Of a DNA stretch of 64,000 nucleotides, positions 20,341-30,844 are shown piece by piece. The notes under the pieces were generated by a model. It was not told where the DNA came from. It ran no database searches and saw only the letters and a program-made list of their open reading frames with translations. The DNA is taken from assembly GCA_944548615.1 (NCBI GenBank), contig OX155974.1, positions 1,860,001 to 1,924,000 on the forward strand, given 5' to 3'. The DNA comes from Micropterix aruncella. Taxonomy: Eukaryota > Arthropoda > Insecta > Lepidoptera > Micropterigidae. The position numbers and the translations under genes are program-made. The stretch's first letter is position 1. Every line of letters begins with the position of its first letter.

Positions 20341-21161
20341 ATGCAACTTCAATCCAAAGCTTCTACTCCACTAGAACTCTACAACAGCACAACTGACTCC
20401 AACACAAGCAACCCTCTTGATATTGAGGAAATTTTTGCTAGGCAGTTTAATAATGCCTACGTTTACGAACCTGATGGACCTTTACCACCTCTAACTAACC
20501 TGACCAGGGTTAACAATTGTTTTGATGATGTTTATATTAGTATAGATTTAGTGGAAAAAACCTTAAAAATGCTAAACGTCGAATCCGCCATGGGTCCAGA
20601 CAACTTACCGGCTTTACTCTGGGGGGAATGTGCAAGTCAGTTGAGTAAACCGCTAGCTGTAATTATGCAGCAATCAATCACATCAGGAATATTACTTGCA
20701 GACTGGAAACACGCAATTGTAACCCCCATCTATAAAAAAGGAGATAAGCGCACTGCTTCCAATTACCGTCCCATCAACTTAACTTGCATTGCTTGCAAAT
20801 CCATGGAAAGAATCATTGCAGTAAAATTACGCGAATTTATATCGCAAAACAAAATTGTCCCAAATGAACAGCATGGTTTCATTCCCGGGCGCTCCACTGT
20901 CACCAACTTACTTCTTTGTCTCAACCGCTGGACTGAGAACTGGGATGGGGGTATACCGACAGATGTTATATATCTCGACTTCGAAAAGGCCTTCGACAGA
21001 GTTCCTGTAAGAAGACTTTTGCAAAAACTTGAGCATCTCGGAATTCGAGGGAAAATTTTAAGTTGGATATCAGACTTCTTAACTGGTCGCACCTTCCAAG
21101 TGAAAGTAGGCGACTTTAAATCTGAACATTTCACTGTATCCAGTGGTGTACCCCAAAGTCA
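20341..21161 (+). pseudogene. LINE-A reverse transcriptase, N-terminal part
   Basis: The open frame reads VESAMGPDNLPALLW, then IVTPIYKKGDKRTASNYRPI (RT fingers), SMERIIA and NEQHGFIPGRSTVTNLL. It continues VIYLDFEKAFDRVP (motif A, catalytic Asp in YLDFEKAFD) and SSGVPQ (motif B). Straight after motif B a one-base deletion near 21155 shifts the frame into SQCW. Related coding sequence extends upstream to about 20105 with a stop at 20236. The ORF continues out of frame to 21342 without meaning. Confidence 0.85.
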
Positions 21162-22024
21162 GTGCTGGGTCCAGTTTTGTTCACCTTGTATATTACGGAT
21201 CTTGAAGCCTCAATCACATCGCAGAGCAGCTACTTTGCCGATGACACAAAATTCTTCGCCAATCCTATTCTATGCAGTGGACAGCTTCAGCAAGATCTTG
21301 ACAAGATCAAAGCGTGGACGGAAGATTGGCTGCTTACCTTAAACGTTGAGAAATGTGTAGTGCTTCATATCGGGAAAAGCAACCCCAACAAACAATATTT
21401 TCTGGCAAACGCCCAACTAGAAGCAGTCAAGCAACAAAAAGATCTTGGAATAACAATTACTGATGATCTCAAATGGGAGAAACACATAATTGCAATTGCT
21501 AAAAGAGCCAACTCTATTCTCTATCTAATAAGGAAGGCTTTCCAACATCTATCAATAGAGGTTTTTATCAAGATCTACAAGGCATACGTGAGACCTATTC
21601 TTGAGTATGGCTATCAGATCTGGAACCCTTACTTTTGCAAAGATGTAGATATCTTGGAAAAGGTACAGCGAAGGGCAACCAAAATGCCAGTGGGCCTGAA
21701 GAATAGGAATTATGAAGATCGCTTGAAATTACTTGGAATTACTACACTCAAACAAAGAAGACAAAGAGGAGACCTGATTGAGACATATAAAATTCTAACA
21801 CATTATTACGATGTACATGCACTGAAGAATATTTACAAATTCAACGTCAACACAAATCTTCGAGGTCACAACAAAAAACTCAACCGTACAAAATTTAAAT
21901 CTAATCCTCTTAAGAACGTTTTGCCAAATAGAGTGGTGGACATGTGGAATAAACTACCATTTGAAGTGATTAGTGCAATCTCTGTCAATCAAATTAAAAA
22001 CACTCGATTTGTACCTAAAAACTT
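21162..22024 (+). pseudogene. LINE-A reverse transcriptase, C-terminal part
   Basis: This is the continuation in the next frame: LGPVLFTLYITDLEASI, SSYFADDTKFFA (motif C as FADD), AWTEDWLLTLNVEKCVVLHI and KQQKDLGITITDDLKWEKHI. It ends with EYGYQIWNPYFCKDVDILEK, VQRRATKMPVGLKNRNYEDR and RRQRGDLIETYKIL. This order matches the thumb and C-terminal region of CR1-like LINEs. Together with the preceding piece the RT is intact but for one frameshift and the upstream stop. The extreme C-terminus past KNTRF is not conserved. Confidence 0.85.
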
Positions 22025-22125
22025 GTTAATATTGTTTATATTATATTGTTAATATTGCTTAGCTTTACAAGATCTGATCTGGACGTATCAGCAAAGCTGC
22101 CTGTCCAGAATAAATAATAATAATA

Positions 22126-22318
22126 ATTGTACTCCCTAGAGACCGAATCCACCTCCAGAATCCAATCTGAAGCTTTCTCAATTATCAGGAAAAGTTCTGT
22201 AGTGGAATATTTTTTGCCTTTAGAGCCATCCCGCACAAACTGTATTAGGGGTTTGGAGGGTAGTGTCAAACCCTTGTTGGGACGAACCACTGAGAGGCTA
22301 ATTACCTCGCGAATATAC
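22126..22318 (-). mobile_element. LINE-B fragment between LINE-A and Helitron
   Basis: GAGACCGAATCCACCTCCAG, TTTTTGCCTTTAGAGCCATC and CCACTGAGAGGCTAATTACC match LINE-B positions 1268-1440. It abuts the LINE-A tail on the left and a Helitron piece on the right. Confidence 0.7.
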
Positions 22319-22349
22319 TTATGTATTATGCGTAATAAAAAAAACAAGT

Positions 22350-22551
22350 ATACTATTATTCTCCGACTTACTTTGCAAATCCAACTACCACGAAAAAGTC
22401 TTTTCATTTTTCGGATTAATATATAGCCTATGACACTCGCAAATAACGTGGCTTTCTATTGGTAAAAGAATTTTCAAAATCGGTTCAGTAGATCCAGAGA
22501 TTACTTCCTACAACGTCACAAACTTTACCTCTTTATAATATTAGTATAGAT
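22350..22551 (-). mobile_element. Helitron 5' part
   Basis: The stretch matches 11425-11621 and ends at the conserved terminus (TCTATACTAATATTATAAAG read on minus, starting at 22551). The 3' hairpin end is missing. Confidence 0.8.
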
Positions 22552-22689
22552 AAAGATTGCAGTATAGATAAAGATTGCATAGCTCAGCAGGCTAGAGAAA
22601 CAGTGGAATGCTCGAGCGAGGAATGAAGGTGGTAGTGTAGATTGACGATTTTGAATTACTGTTCATAACCAAGCGATGCATTTTTTTGT

Positions 22690-22836
22690 TCGGTTCATAA
22701 CGATAACGGACAACTTGAGATGGGCAAACCATATTGAAAACATCGTAAAACAGGCAAACTCAGTTCTATATTTGGTAAAGAAAGCTTTTCAAGTATTGAC
22801 GATACCAACATTTCTAAAAATTTACAAAACCTACAG
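22690..22836 (+). mobile_element. LINE-A-related fragment fused to another LINE
   Basis: GATAACGGACAACTTGA, AACATCGTAAAACAGGCAAA and TCAAGTATTGACGATACC match 8370-8500. The match stops abruptly at CCTACA, where a different LINE tail begins. Confidence 0.75.
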
Positions 22837-23237
22837 TTGGCGGCAAATTCGGTAAGAATCTTTAGACTTCAAAAAAGAGCGATTCGCAATTTCTTTACCA
22901 TATCATCGCTAACATCTTGCAGGCCGTATTTCGTTGAATCTGGTATCATGACAATGTATGCCGCTTATATACACCAGGGTGTTATGTACGCACGAAAAAA
23001 TATCAGCACCACTCCAACAAATTCGGATGTTCATTCGCACAACACGCGAAACAAACAAGACTTGCGTACTTGCAAAGTGCGACTAAGTAAGGTTAGAAAT
23101 AGTTTCCTGTATCAGTCCAATATATTTTATATTAAGATTCCATTGTGCGTCAGGGGTCTTGGAGACGTTCAATTTAAGAGCAAGGTCCAGGATATGCTTA
23201 TTAAGAACCCAATGTATTCTGTTAAGGACTTTAAGAG
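22837..23237 (+). mobile_element. LINE C-terminal domain fragment (HNTRNK type)
   Basis: The open frame contains RIFRLQKRAIRNFFTI, CRPYFVE, VHSHNTRNKQDLR and KVQDMLIKNPMYSVKDF. These are the usual last ~130 residues of Jockey/CR1/RTE-like LINEs (LQKRAIR, HNYNTRxK, then a short helical end). It is interrupted at 23238 by the poly(A) end of another retroposon. Confidence 0.7.
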
Positions 23238-23432
23238 TATTTTTTTTTTTTTTTGGTAGTTGTCTTTATTCATAAAAAAAGATACAAATTACAAGTCACA
23301 GTTCCCCACTAAGGCTAGTGCCTTTTCAGTGGGTAACTAACAATAATGTGTTTATATCTGACTTATATTATCTATTACCTATTATACTTTTTTTAACTAT
23401 TATAACTTTCTACGTTAAGTAGATGCATTGAC

Positions 23433-23660
23433 TTCCTAACCTAACCTAATCTAACCTATATCTCCTATCATAACTAGCTGAATATACACTTATAAATGTG
23501 CTTTTCCACTAAATTGATATGCCTACTTACTAATCTAACCTAACCTATACTAATTATCCTGGTATACTTACTTTGTTTACAATTACAATAACAAATGATT
23601 ACACTAATAAAATGATTCATACTAGATATCTATACTTATGCCCTAACCTAACCTAACTTA
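23433..23660. repeat. Scattered CCTAA (telomere-type) short tracts
   Basis: CCTAACCTAACCTAATCTAA at 23435, CTAACCTAACC near 23535 and CCTAACCTAACCTAA at 23641 are short, impure runs of the insect telomere unit TTAGG on the other strand. They sit in the 3' UTR of the retroposed ORF1. Confidence 0.6.
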
Positions 23661-23867
23661 TCTTAATTAGCTTGGTTTACCATAATTATTCTACTTGATG
23701 TTAATGCTAATTTAGTCTAATAGAATTTTTACTTGTCACAGTTATGCTACTGCTTTTACATATTTATGCTAATTTACACTAATATAGTTTTTAATTTCTC
23801 TGTTATAAAATATCAAAGTCCATATCGGCAGCAGAATTTCAGAGTAAGTTCAGCAGATAGCAGTTGT

Positions 23868-24251
23868 TTATAGAAGTTTCTCCAGGTCACTTTCACTAAC
23901 TATTTGAATGATGTTTTTGTCGTCTTCGTTTTTTTTAGCATATATTTTATTGTTTTTATACCAGATGTATTTGAAGGTATGTTTTCCTGCTGATTTCGCT
24001 TTCCACAGTAAGTCTTTGAAGTAGTGGGAAAGATGTTCGTTGATGTAGATGCGTTGATCGTTGCTGGCAGACAATATTTGGTTCGTTAGTGTAATTTTTT
24101 TCTTTGAAAGCAATTTATTTCGTCCCTTGATGGAGCGAAATCTTACAATGAGGCTGGATTTCTTCTTCGCGTTACGATGCTGCTTCCAATATGCCGTGTC
24201 TACGTCGTCCTCCAGGTCCAAGTCCAGCTTTCTTCCGATTGCGGCTATCAC
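23868..24251 (-). CDS. LINE ORF1-like protein fragment with FP-type C-terminal domain
   Basis: The 127-residue frame contains LIVRFRSIKGRNKLLSKKK, RIYINEHLSHYFKDLLWKAK, YIWYKNNKIYAKKN and IVSESDLEKLL. This pattern (IVRF..RN..L, YINE.L, KY.W..N..I..KK, I.S..DL) is that of the FP domain found in ORF1 proteins of many insect LINEs, in retrotransposon-derived host proteins and in baculovirus FP proteins. The frame begins inside the domain's upstream part (EDDVDTAYWKQHRNAKKKS), so the coiled-coil N-terminus is missing. It is most likely a 5'-truncated ORF1. Confidence 0.6.
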   Translation of the reverse strand: MIAAIGRKLDLDLEDDVDTAYWKQHRNAKKKSSLIVRFRSIKGRNKLLSKKKITLTNQILSASNDQRIYINEHLSHYFKDLLWKAKSAGKHTFKYIWYKNNKIYAKKNEDDKNIIQIVSESDLEKLL

Positions 24252-24262
24252 CTAATCTTCCA

Positions 24263-25284
24263 TAATTATTTATATTACAATCTTTTCTTATTTTGGATTC
24301 TTTTTAATTTTCTAATTTTGATTATTTACATTACTAAATACAAGCATTGATTATCAAAGATGGGTTATAATATAAAAAAATACGTGTGGCACTCGGGGAC
24401 TGCCGCGGTAAAGCTATTGCATAGCATTTTTAACAACTTATGCAATTATAATTAATTTTTTTTCTGATATCAGATAACTGCGCTCTATCGGAAAACGTTG
24501 AAATTATTCCGAATCATTTGCGGCTGCGGTAGCAAATGATTCAGAATAATTTAAACGTCTTCCGATTATGCGCCGCGCACGAATTTTTTATTCGATAAAG
24601 CAAAAAAATTGGATTATTCGAAAAAAATCGTAGATAAAAAGATAGATAATTAAATTATCTTTAAAATGGTGCAGGTTTCATAATAATACGCCAGATAGTA
24701 TTTGCGTAGTAGTCGTTTTTGTGTTCGGTTAGACCTAATTTCACAAATTAATTACACTATGTAATATAAACAAAATGTAAAATATTCAAAGCTAAGAATA
24801 TTAGGAAAATGTTCTTGTTTAACATATATTTTTTTCGAATCGTAATCAGGACTCGTTTAGACGTAATTATCAGTTTAAAATCATTAATTTTCGTTAAGAA
24901 ATTTCTTCATTCGGTCGTCGCGCTGGCCTAGGCCCGCGATAAAAGCTATGCAATAGCTTAAAAATATATTGACCATTTCTATTGCGACATTGTTATTGAT
25001 TTAATTTTATATTTTTTATAATCTTAATTTTACTGTTTAATAACCGACTCTTCGTTTTTATATTTTGACTATCTGCAGTATTTAAGCAGTTCCAATTATT
25101 TTAAAAAGATCTTAAATGTTTATTTTAAATTGAAATATTAATTGTTTTACAATTAAAAAATAATGGTCGATATTTAAAAAAAATATATTACCACATAAGG
25201 TATAATACCAGTTATTCAACTTGACTATACCAAGAGCAGGGATTCCTACCAACTGGCTTATTTGAATAAATCAAAAATAAAAAA
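24263..25284. other. AT-rich stretch, no gene recognised
   Basis: Very AT-rich sequence with no conserved ORF. Around 24500-24545 GATTCAGAATAATTTAAACG and its near inverse (CGTTGAAATTATTCCGAATC) form a loose inverted repeat across GCGGCTGCGGTAGC. Confidence 0.4.
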
Positions 25285-25805
25285 AATCGTCCTCTGATCG
25301 AGTATGGTTTTTAAATCTGGAATCCTTTGCCAAGGACATCATCCTGCTTGAAATTATACAACGTAGAGCGACAAAACTGCCAAAAACCCTAAGAAAAACA
25401 CCCTATGAACATAGATTAAAAATCCTCAAACTGACAACTCTGGAGCAACGGAGACACAGAGGAGATCTCATAGAGACATACAAAATACTGAGGCAACACT
25501 ACGACTGCCCAGAGTTGGAAAGCATGTTTGTGTTCAACTCAAACCATCACTTAAGAGGTCACAGCCTGAAACTCAACGTTACAAGCTTTTCAACTGAAGC
25601 AAGAAAGCACTTCCTGACAAACAGAATCGTGAACAGCTGGAATAAACTGCCCGAGGAAGTTATCGAAGCACCAACCATAAACGCATTCAAAAATAGGCTT
25701 GATATATATTTAAAAAATGATATATAAAAGAGAGAAAAAAAAAGAAACAGCAACACCAGTAAATTTCATAGATATGAACACATCAGCGTTAATCTGCTAG
25801 TTCAT
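25285..25805 (+). mobile_element. LINE-A-related copy, 5'-truncated
   Basis: The sequence is over 95% identical by eye to 8505-9040, coding LTTLEQRRHRGDLIETYKIL and NSWNKLPEEVIEAPTINAFK, with an (AAT)n tail at 25811-25825. It lies 80 bp downstream of the KDM4 exon on the opposite strand, inside the putative intron. Confidence 0.8.
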
Positions 25806-25906
25806 CAACAAAATAATAATAATGATAATATGATCAATTTCAAGAAAAATGGATGTCTTACAGTCTCGATAAGATACGCTACTTTAAGTGATCGAATGCA
25901 ACTTAC

Positions 25907-27701
25907 CGTTGGCTTTAGACTCGGTAGCCAGTTTCTTAGGGAAAGTGGTGAGGCTGGGAGTATCGGCGCTCTTCCTTTTGATGGTAATGTCGCTGCCGTT
26001 GAATATATTAAGAAGTTCTGTTTGAAACTCACTTTGCAGTTTTTTGATGGAGGTTTGCTTTTTCTTGGATTTGGGCAGCGGTGGCGGGGTGGGTATTCGC
26101 AGGGGATCAGCGAGGGGTGGGGGGAGCGGGGCTTCGCACCAATCGTCCACAACGGAAGCAATGTCCTTTAAGTCTTGATCCGATAGGGGCTTCGTTTTGA
26201 GTTTTTTCACCTTTTTGATCGGTTTCGGCGTGGCTGCGGTTTTTTTCTTCTTTTTCTTTATCGCGTTCAAGCTCTTCTTCGAGTCGTAGTCCTGGTCGGA
26301 GTCGTCTTGGTAACCGACGTCGACGACGCTCGCTTCGGACGGCTCCATCTCGTCGCCTTTCAGCCAGATATCCTCGAGCGCTTCTAATTGTGTGTTTATG
26401 AACGCGTTCTTCGTTTTACAGTCTTCGGCGGCTGTCGGATTCGATTCAGCGTTCGGGTTGGAGTTGTTGGAATCGTCGCCGAGGATCGATACTTGAATCG
26501 CGTCACTGGTCAAGCTCATGTTTCGGGACATTGCGCGTTTGACGTGCGCGGGATGTCGCTTCTTCTTTACCGCCTCGACGAACGCGTCCGGGAGTTCCGT
26601 GTTGTTCTTGTTGCACAAAATGTCCTGCCCGGAAGGGTGCGGCGCCGCGGCCATGCGATCGGGTTGCTCGGGATGCGAACCGACATCCTGCCCTTTCAAC
26701 CACAGATCGTAGCGCTCCGGCTGAAAGCGCTTCACGAACGTGTCCATCGATATTTTGACCATGTCTGTGCTGCAAGTGCATTGCGTGGCGCGTTTCCCGT
26801 ACTCGACCCAGCGCGGCGCGGCGAAATTTGTCGATTCCGCGCAATTAAAACCGTGGTTGAAACCCGCGTGGTAACCGAACGGAAACGTTATCATTATCTC
26901 GCCTTGCTTTTGCGTTATTTTATTATACGGAATGGAATATTGACGCAGTATCTGCGGGCTTATCAGCGTCATTTTGTGGCGGAGGAACGCCGAGCAGGTC
27001 TGCGCCGATCCGGGGAAGAACCCCGACGCGACTCGCTCAAACCGCTTGCCGTGCTCGGGCGGGATCGCATACCAAGTCTTAGGGTCCCCGAAGTGTAAGT
27101 AGTTGATCGAATACAAGTCCATATCCTCGGTGTGCCACGCGAAAGTCGTCTTCCACATCCCGAAGTATAGATAGGCAGTGTTGACCCCGTCGATTTCGAT
27201 GCCGTAATCGGTGTTGACATAATCCAGTATCGTCCCCAGTCGATTGATGTTCCACTCGTTGACTTCCGGATCGGTTATGCTGCCGTTGACGTCCGCTCCG
27301 TATATCGGTGCGACGTACGTCACATTCTTCCAGTACTTCCTCTCGAGATCCTCCCAGCTGGAGTGCTTGGGCGTGCAGTACTTCGCGCTCTTTGCCAGTA
27401 CGGAAAACTCTTTCACGTTCATAGCCCTCTTCTGAATGTTGATCTGCTGGAACAGGCCTTGTTTACCAGTCACGACCTGACAGATCGGCGCTGGTATAAC
27501 AACTTCCAAATCACTTAAATCATAGCCCTTCTTGCGCGGGACCCACTCGGGCGGCGGAATCACCTTCGCTAAGCCCGCCTTGTGAGCTCCCTTGGACTCC
27601 ATATACTGAACAAACTTATTAAAATCTTTAAATTCGTCCCATGTCGGTCGGAAAGTCATAATTGAAACGCCCCCACTGCCCCTGCCCTCCGATTCGCACA
27701 T
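25907..27701 (-). CDS. KDM4: KDM4-type histone lysine demethylase, main exon (JmjN-JmjC)
   Basis: This codes for an Fe(II)/2-oxoglutarate-dependent demethylase that removes methyl groups from histone H3 (Lys9/Lys36 in known KDM4 enzymes) in the nucleus. The start at 27701 (MCESEG) is chosen because it puts 14 residues before IMTFRPT, as in human KDM4A; the ORF is open to 27749. JmjN ([14 protein letters not shown] to IPPPEW) is followed by JmjC. Human KDM4A residues map directly: Y132 in [10 protein letters not shown], iron ligands H188/E190 in WHTEDMD, K206 in GDPKTWY, and H276 in [10 protein letters not shown]. Zinc ligands C234/H240 are in CSAFLRHK and C306/C308 in QCTCS. A lysine-rich NLS-like run ([19 protein letters not shown]) follows the catalytic core. 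The PHD and Tudor domains of vertebrate KDM4A-C are not seen. The exon ends AACG followed by GTAAGT at 25906, phase 1; the frame past it is intron. The next exon is probably at 2737. Confidence 0.93.
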
Positions 27702-27970
27702 TATATCACACAAACACTCCCCGTTCTTTAAACTAAACACAATTATCACTCGAAACGACGGCGATCCATTATAATAACATTAAATTCTATAAAATGGCTA
27801 ACCATTTTTGATGCACTCGACACAACATACACATACGCTCGCTCGATAGTCGACATAGTGCGGTAGAGTTCGACAGTTAACGAAAATAAATATTCGCTTA
27901 TACCAGGTAGTGATAACGAATACTTCCGTTTATACCAGGTAGTGATAAAAAATATTGGTCTAAGTCCTAA
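27702..27970 (-). promoter_or_regulatory. KDM4 5' leader and probable promoter region
   Basis: This ~270-bp interval lies between the KDM4 start codon and the Harbinger MITE. Near 27900-27955 it has two direct repeats of TTATACCAGGTAGTGATAA. No TATA box is clear. The nearby MITE also carries TTTATACCAGG near its centre. Assignment as promoter is positional only. Confidence 0.35.
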
Positions 27971-28288
27971 GGGGCTCTCTAGACGATCAAGCATGCTTGT
28001 CAAGCATCGCGTCGCGGGCTGGGAGGGGATAGTAAACCGCAGGAATAATGCAAATATTTTTTTTTAAATGTTTACCAAAAATGCCTAATTTTGTAGTTTA
28101 TACCAGGGAGTCACGTTAATTAGATGCAATCGATTTATGAATGACGCGACTCAATGGTATAAAACTACAAAATTAGGCATTTTTAGTAAATATTTAAAAA
28201 ATATATTTGCATGTTTCTTGCGGTTACGGTCCCTGCCCAGCCCGTGACGCAATGCTTGACAAGCATGCTTGATCGTCTAGAGAGCCCC
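27971..28288. mobile_element. PIF/Harbinger-type MITE with long inverted repeats
   Basis: The element starts GGGGCTCTCTAGACGATCAA and ends with its reverse complement. Inverted similarity continues through most of both halves (over 100 bp per arm, including CCTAATTTTGTAGTTTATAC and its inverse). The flanking 3-bp duplication is TAA (27968-27970 and 28289-28291). A 3-bp TWA duplication and GGG-starting ends fit PIF/Harbinger. It has no ORF and can fold on itself. Confidence 0.8.
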
Positions 28289-28291
28289 TAA

Positions 28292-28936
28292 GTATACATA
28301 CAGTGGCTAAGCCTTAAGCATACATACAGTGGCTGGACATATTAATAGGAACACTAAATATTAACACTTCAATTTGCCAACAAAAAAATAAAAAGTGTTT
28401 TTACTAAAATTTTAAATATGGTTTAGCTACAAAATTATAAGAAATGGATGTCACTTCGTAAAATATTAAAATTGTCAACATATCTTTGCAACTAAATTTG
28501 TCATAACGGAGAATTCTCTCCGATCATGGTGAGATCCGTTTCTTATAATCACATTATCAATGAACTACGACAGATTGTAAATATTTATTTATTTCGATAT
28601 TTTATTTATTGTTGTATAGACATCTAAGTATAAATATTTTTTATGTCAATATTACTGAAATCGATAAAAAAAACAACCGCATATAAAGCCGTATAATATA
28701 AAGCCAAATTAATAAATATTTACAGTTACAGTTACAGTAGTTACAGTTACATTTACAGTAGTTAATTATCGTAATTATAATCGTGGTTATAAGAAGCGAA
28801 TATCACCGCAATTATCCTCACCGTGACGATAAAAAGTGTAATTTCCAAGAAAAAACGAATAATTTCACTATTTTACAAAGTAAGTTTCATTTCTTATAAT
28901 TATGATGGCTAAACAAATTTTATTATTTACCTAGGT
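28292..28936. other. AT-rich intergenic stretch, possible Tc1-like end
   Basis: No gene was recognised. CATACATACAGTGGCT occurs twice (about 28296 and 28318). The second continues GGACATATTAATAGGAACAC, reminiscent of a Tc1-type terminal repeat, with no partner end found. Hexamer repeats of TTACAG lie at about 28720-28765. Confidence 0.35.
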
Positions 28937-28949
28937 ACAAAATAACACA

Positions 28950-29598
28950 TCTTGAGGTGTCGACTACAACGGGCGAGCCCGTCACCACAGGAAGTTTTAA
29001 CGATTAGTCGTTCTATCGACCTGCAGTGAGCGTAGAAGACTTTGGACAAAACAATCCGACGTCTAGCTACGCCACAACCCGTAAGAGACCAACGCCTTAC
29101 CGCGAGATAGCCAGGAATGCTACCTGGCGGGCGACACTCGCGCCCTTACTACCAATTGTGACCAGATTTCTCCGGTCTCTCGATTGGTTCCGAGTTCGAG
29201 GTCGCTTGCGCGGTCCTCTCCCTTACGAAGCGGTGAAACGGTGAATACCGAATCTATCGCGGACCATGGCGTCCTTTGCCCGCCTATGAACCGGGATCGG
29301 ATGGCCAATGGTCATTTCAAGAGCAGTCGCCGTAAGGTACGCAACCACCCCCGCTCTATAGGAAACAATACAGCTTCCAGACTCCCCCGACTGTTAGTCG
29401 GAGAGCACAATCGATTGGCTTGCGCCGCACGGTGCGCAGACCGTCCAGGAGCGCCAGAGGTTTGATTCCCAGGGGAAACTGACCAGAGCCAGAGTCCTAC
29501 CAGAGCCAGAGCCGAGTGTGACCGACCCTGAACACATGGGTCTTCGTGGCCAACCCATCATGATCCCGTTAGCTCCCACAATTAACACACAATTACAA
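28950..29598 (-). mobile_element. SR670, full-length, with 13-bp target duplication
   Basis: ACAAAATAACACA is found at 28937-28949 and 29599-29611. The stem-loop end (ACGGGCGAGCCCGT) is at the left. The 5' end (GTTAGCTCCC) is at about 29577, separated from the right duplication by ~20 bases of ACAATTA-like repeats. A segment near 29490-29515 is deleted relative to other copies. Confidence 0.85.
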
Positions 29599-29707
29599 AC
29601 AAAATAACACAATTCAAAAACGTTGTACAAATAGTTTAGGAGTTTAAGGTTTATGAAATGTGCAAATGAATACCAAAATGTGTCCTTATTAATATGGCCA
29701 CCCGCAG

Positions 29708-30844
29708 TATAACGTGTCCGCAAAAATAAAGAGCTTTGAGTGAGGTTCGTCTAGCTAGGGGGTTTTGACATTTCTATTTTCACACCAAAATGCGGCAAAA
29801 ACAATTTATTAGCATGTGCACTATTGCTTCTATTTCTGTAATTTAGCGTGAGAATACTCTCGTCTAAAACCAATAGATTTTTAATGTATTAGTAAATGTA
29901 AATGGGTACTTTTAGCAAAAATTAAACATACGGCATAAAATGTTGCAAAAACAATGAGACATAGGTACAACCATTAATTATATAGCTATTCGAATGATCA
30001 ATGCAGTACTACGATCTGGCAGCTAGGATTTTACAACAAAATGCAACGTGTAGATAGCACTCATAGTTCCAAATATTGATTAATCTTCCATTATGTTCAT
30101 TATGGCGGCGTTTGTGGTATAACATTATGGCGGGGCACTATAGATAGCGCTCTAAACACGCTTATATCGAAATAAGATGATCATATTATAGTAACGAACA
30201 AATTTTTAAATCACAGCTCTTTATATTTTAATATTATTTACATAAAGATGTTAATTTTAATTTGCTATAAAAGTTTCAATTCACAATAAATAATTAGGCG
30301 CTTTAATTTTGAAAGATCTAATAGATGGCTATCCAATCACTCCGCATTCTTTCTGTTAATTGTTCAGACTGCATAAAATGCGACAGATGGCTCTAATTAC
30401 TTAATGATAATATTTTTATCATTGGTTGAACAATGGGTTATTGTAATCAGTCAGCCATTTATAAAAAAAAACTATTCATTATTAATGTTATTAAGGATGG
30501 CCAAATCAATTGCTACTAGTTTCGCCGTCAACGCTGTCAGTGCCACCTGCATTTCGCTGGCACACAAGAGCAATCAAAATGTACTAAGGAGTTGAGCAAT
30601 TGAATATCATATATAATTAATAGTACAATTTAACAGGTATTGTAGAAAATACTGAGCAGAAAAAGAAAAACAAGTATGACCTATTAAAAAAAATCCAAAA
30701 AAGTAGGGGGTAGGTACGACTTAGATCTAAAATTAATAAAAGAAAACTAAAAACAAGCAACCCCTACTTTTAAAGTTATTCATTGATAATTTTACGGGCA
30801 TTTAGATGACACGTCGGATAGTAATTTTTGGCGGACACAGTATA
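29708..30844. mobile_element. Possible Tc1/mariner-type non-autonomous element
   Basis: The left end reads TATAACGTGTCCGCAAAAAT. The right end on the other strand reads TATACTGTGTCCGCCAAAAAT, giving ~20-bp imperfect inverted repeats with TA at the edges. About 1.1 kb of AT-rich non-coding sequence lies between. The pairing is by eye, and the two ends could belong to separate elements. Confidence 0.35.

Larger units (their letters stand above)
20093..22116 (+). mobile_element. LINE-A, longest copy (RT to 3' end)
   Basis: This 5'-truncated CR1/L2-like non-LTR element keeps the region before the reverse transcriptase, the full RT and the C-terminus. It ends CCAGAATAAATAATAATAAT. No apurinic-type endonuclease is present. 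Fragments of the same family are at 1655, 2868, 9046, 12600 and 46800. Confidence 0.85.
23240..24262 (-). mobile_element. Retroposed ORF1 transcript with AATAAA and poly(A)
   Basis: On the minus strand the order is an open frame (24251..23868), about 600 bp of AT-rich sequence, AATAAA (complement of 23265-23270) and, 10 bases later, a 15-base poly(A) run (23254..23240). That is the structure of a reverse-transcribed polyadenylated RNA. It lies within a LINE C-terminal fragment. The 5' boundary and target duplication were not found. Confidence 0.6.
2738..25906 (-). other. Putative 23-kb KDM4 intron filled with mobile elements
   Basis: The donor GTAAGT starts at 25906 and the TTTCAG acceptor ends at 2738 on the minus strand, in compatible phase. 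The interval contains no recognisable host exon but does hold piggyBac, mariner, pogo, Helitron, SR670, Penelope-like, LINE-A, LINE-B and RNase-H LINE sequences. A transcript spanning the two exons would be decisive. Confidence 0.5.

Noticed and set aside
22570..22645. tRNA-like stretch (GCATAGCTCAGCAGGCTAGAG)
   Set aside because: It resembles a D-arm/A-box, but there is no matching acceptor stem, anticodon arm or T-arm (GTTCGA) at the right spacing.
25884..25906. Last eight codons of the KDM4 ORF (after AACG)
   Set aside because: They lie beyond a consensus GTAAGT donor and look like intron read-through.
27702..27749. Earlier Met of the KDM4 ORF
   Set aside because: Starting at 27701 gives the same spacing to IMTF as KDM4A. 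The extra 16 residues show no similarity to the family start.
28318..28350. Tc1-type terminal repeat (CAGTGGCTGGACATATTAATA)
   Set aside because: Only one end is present and no transposase or partner end was found, so no element is called.
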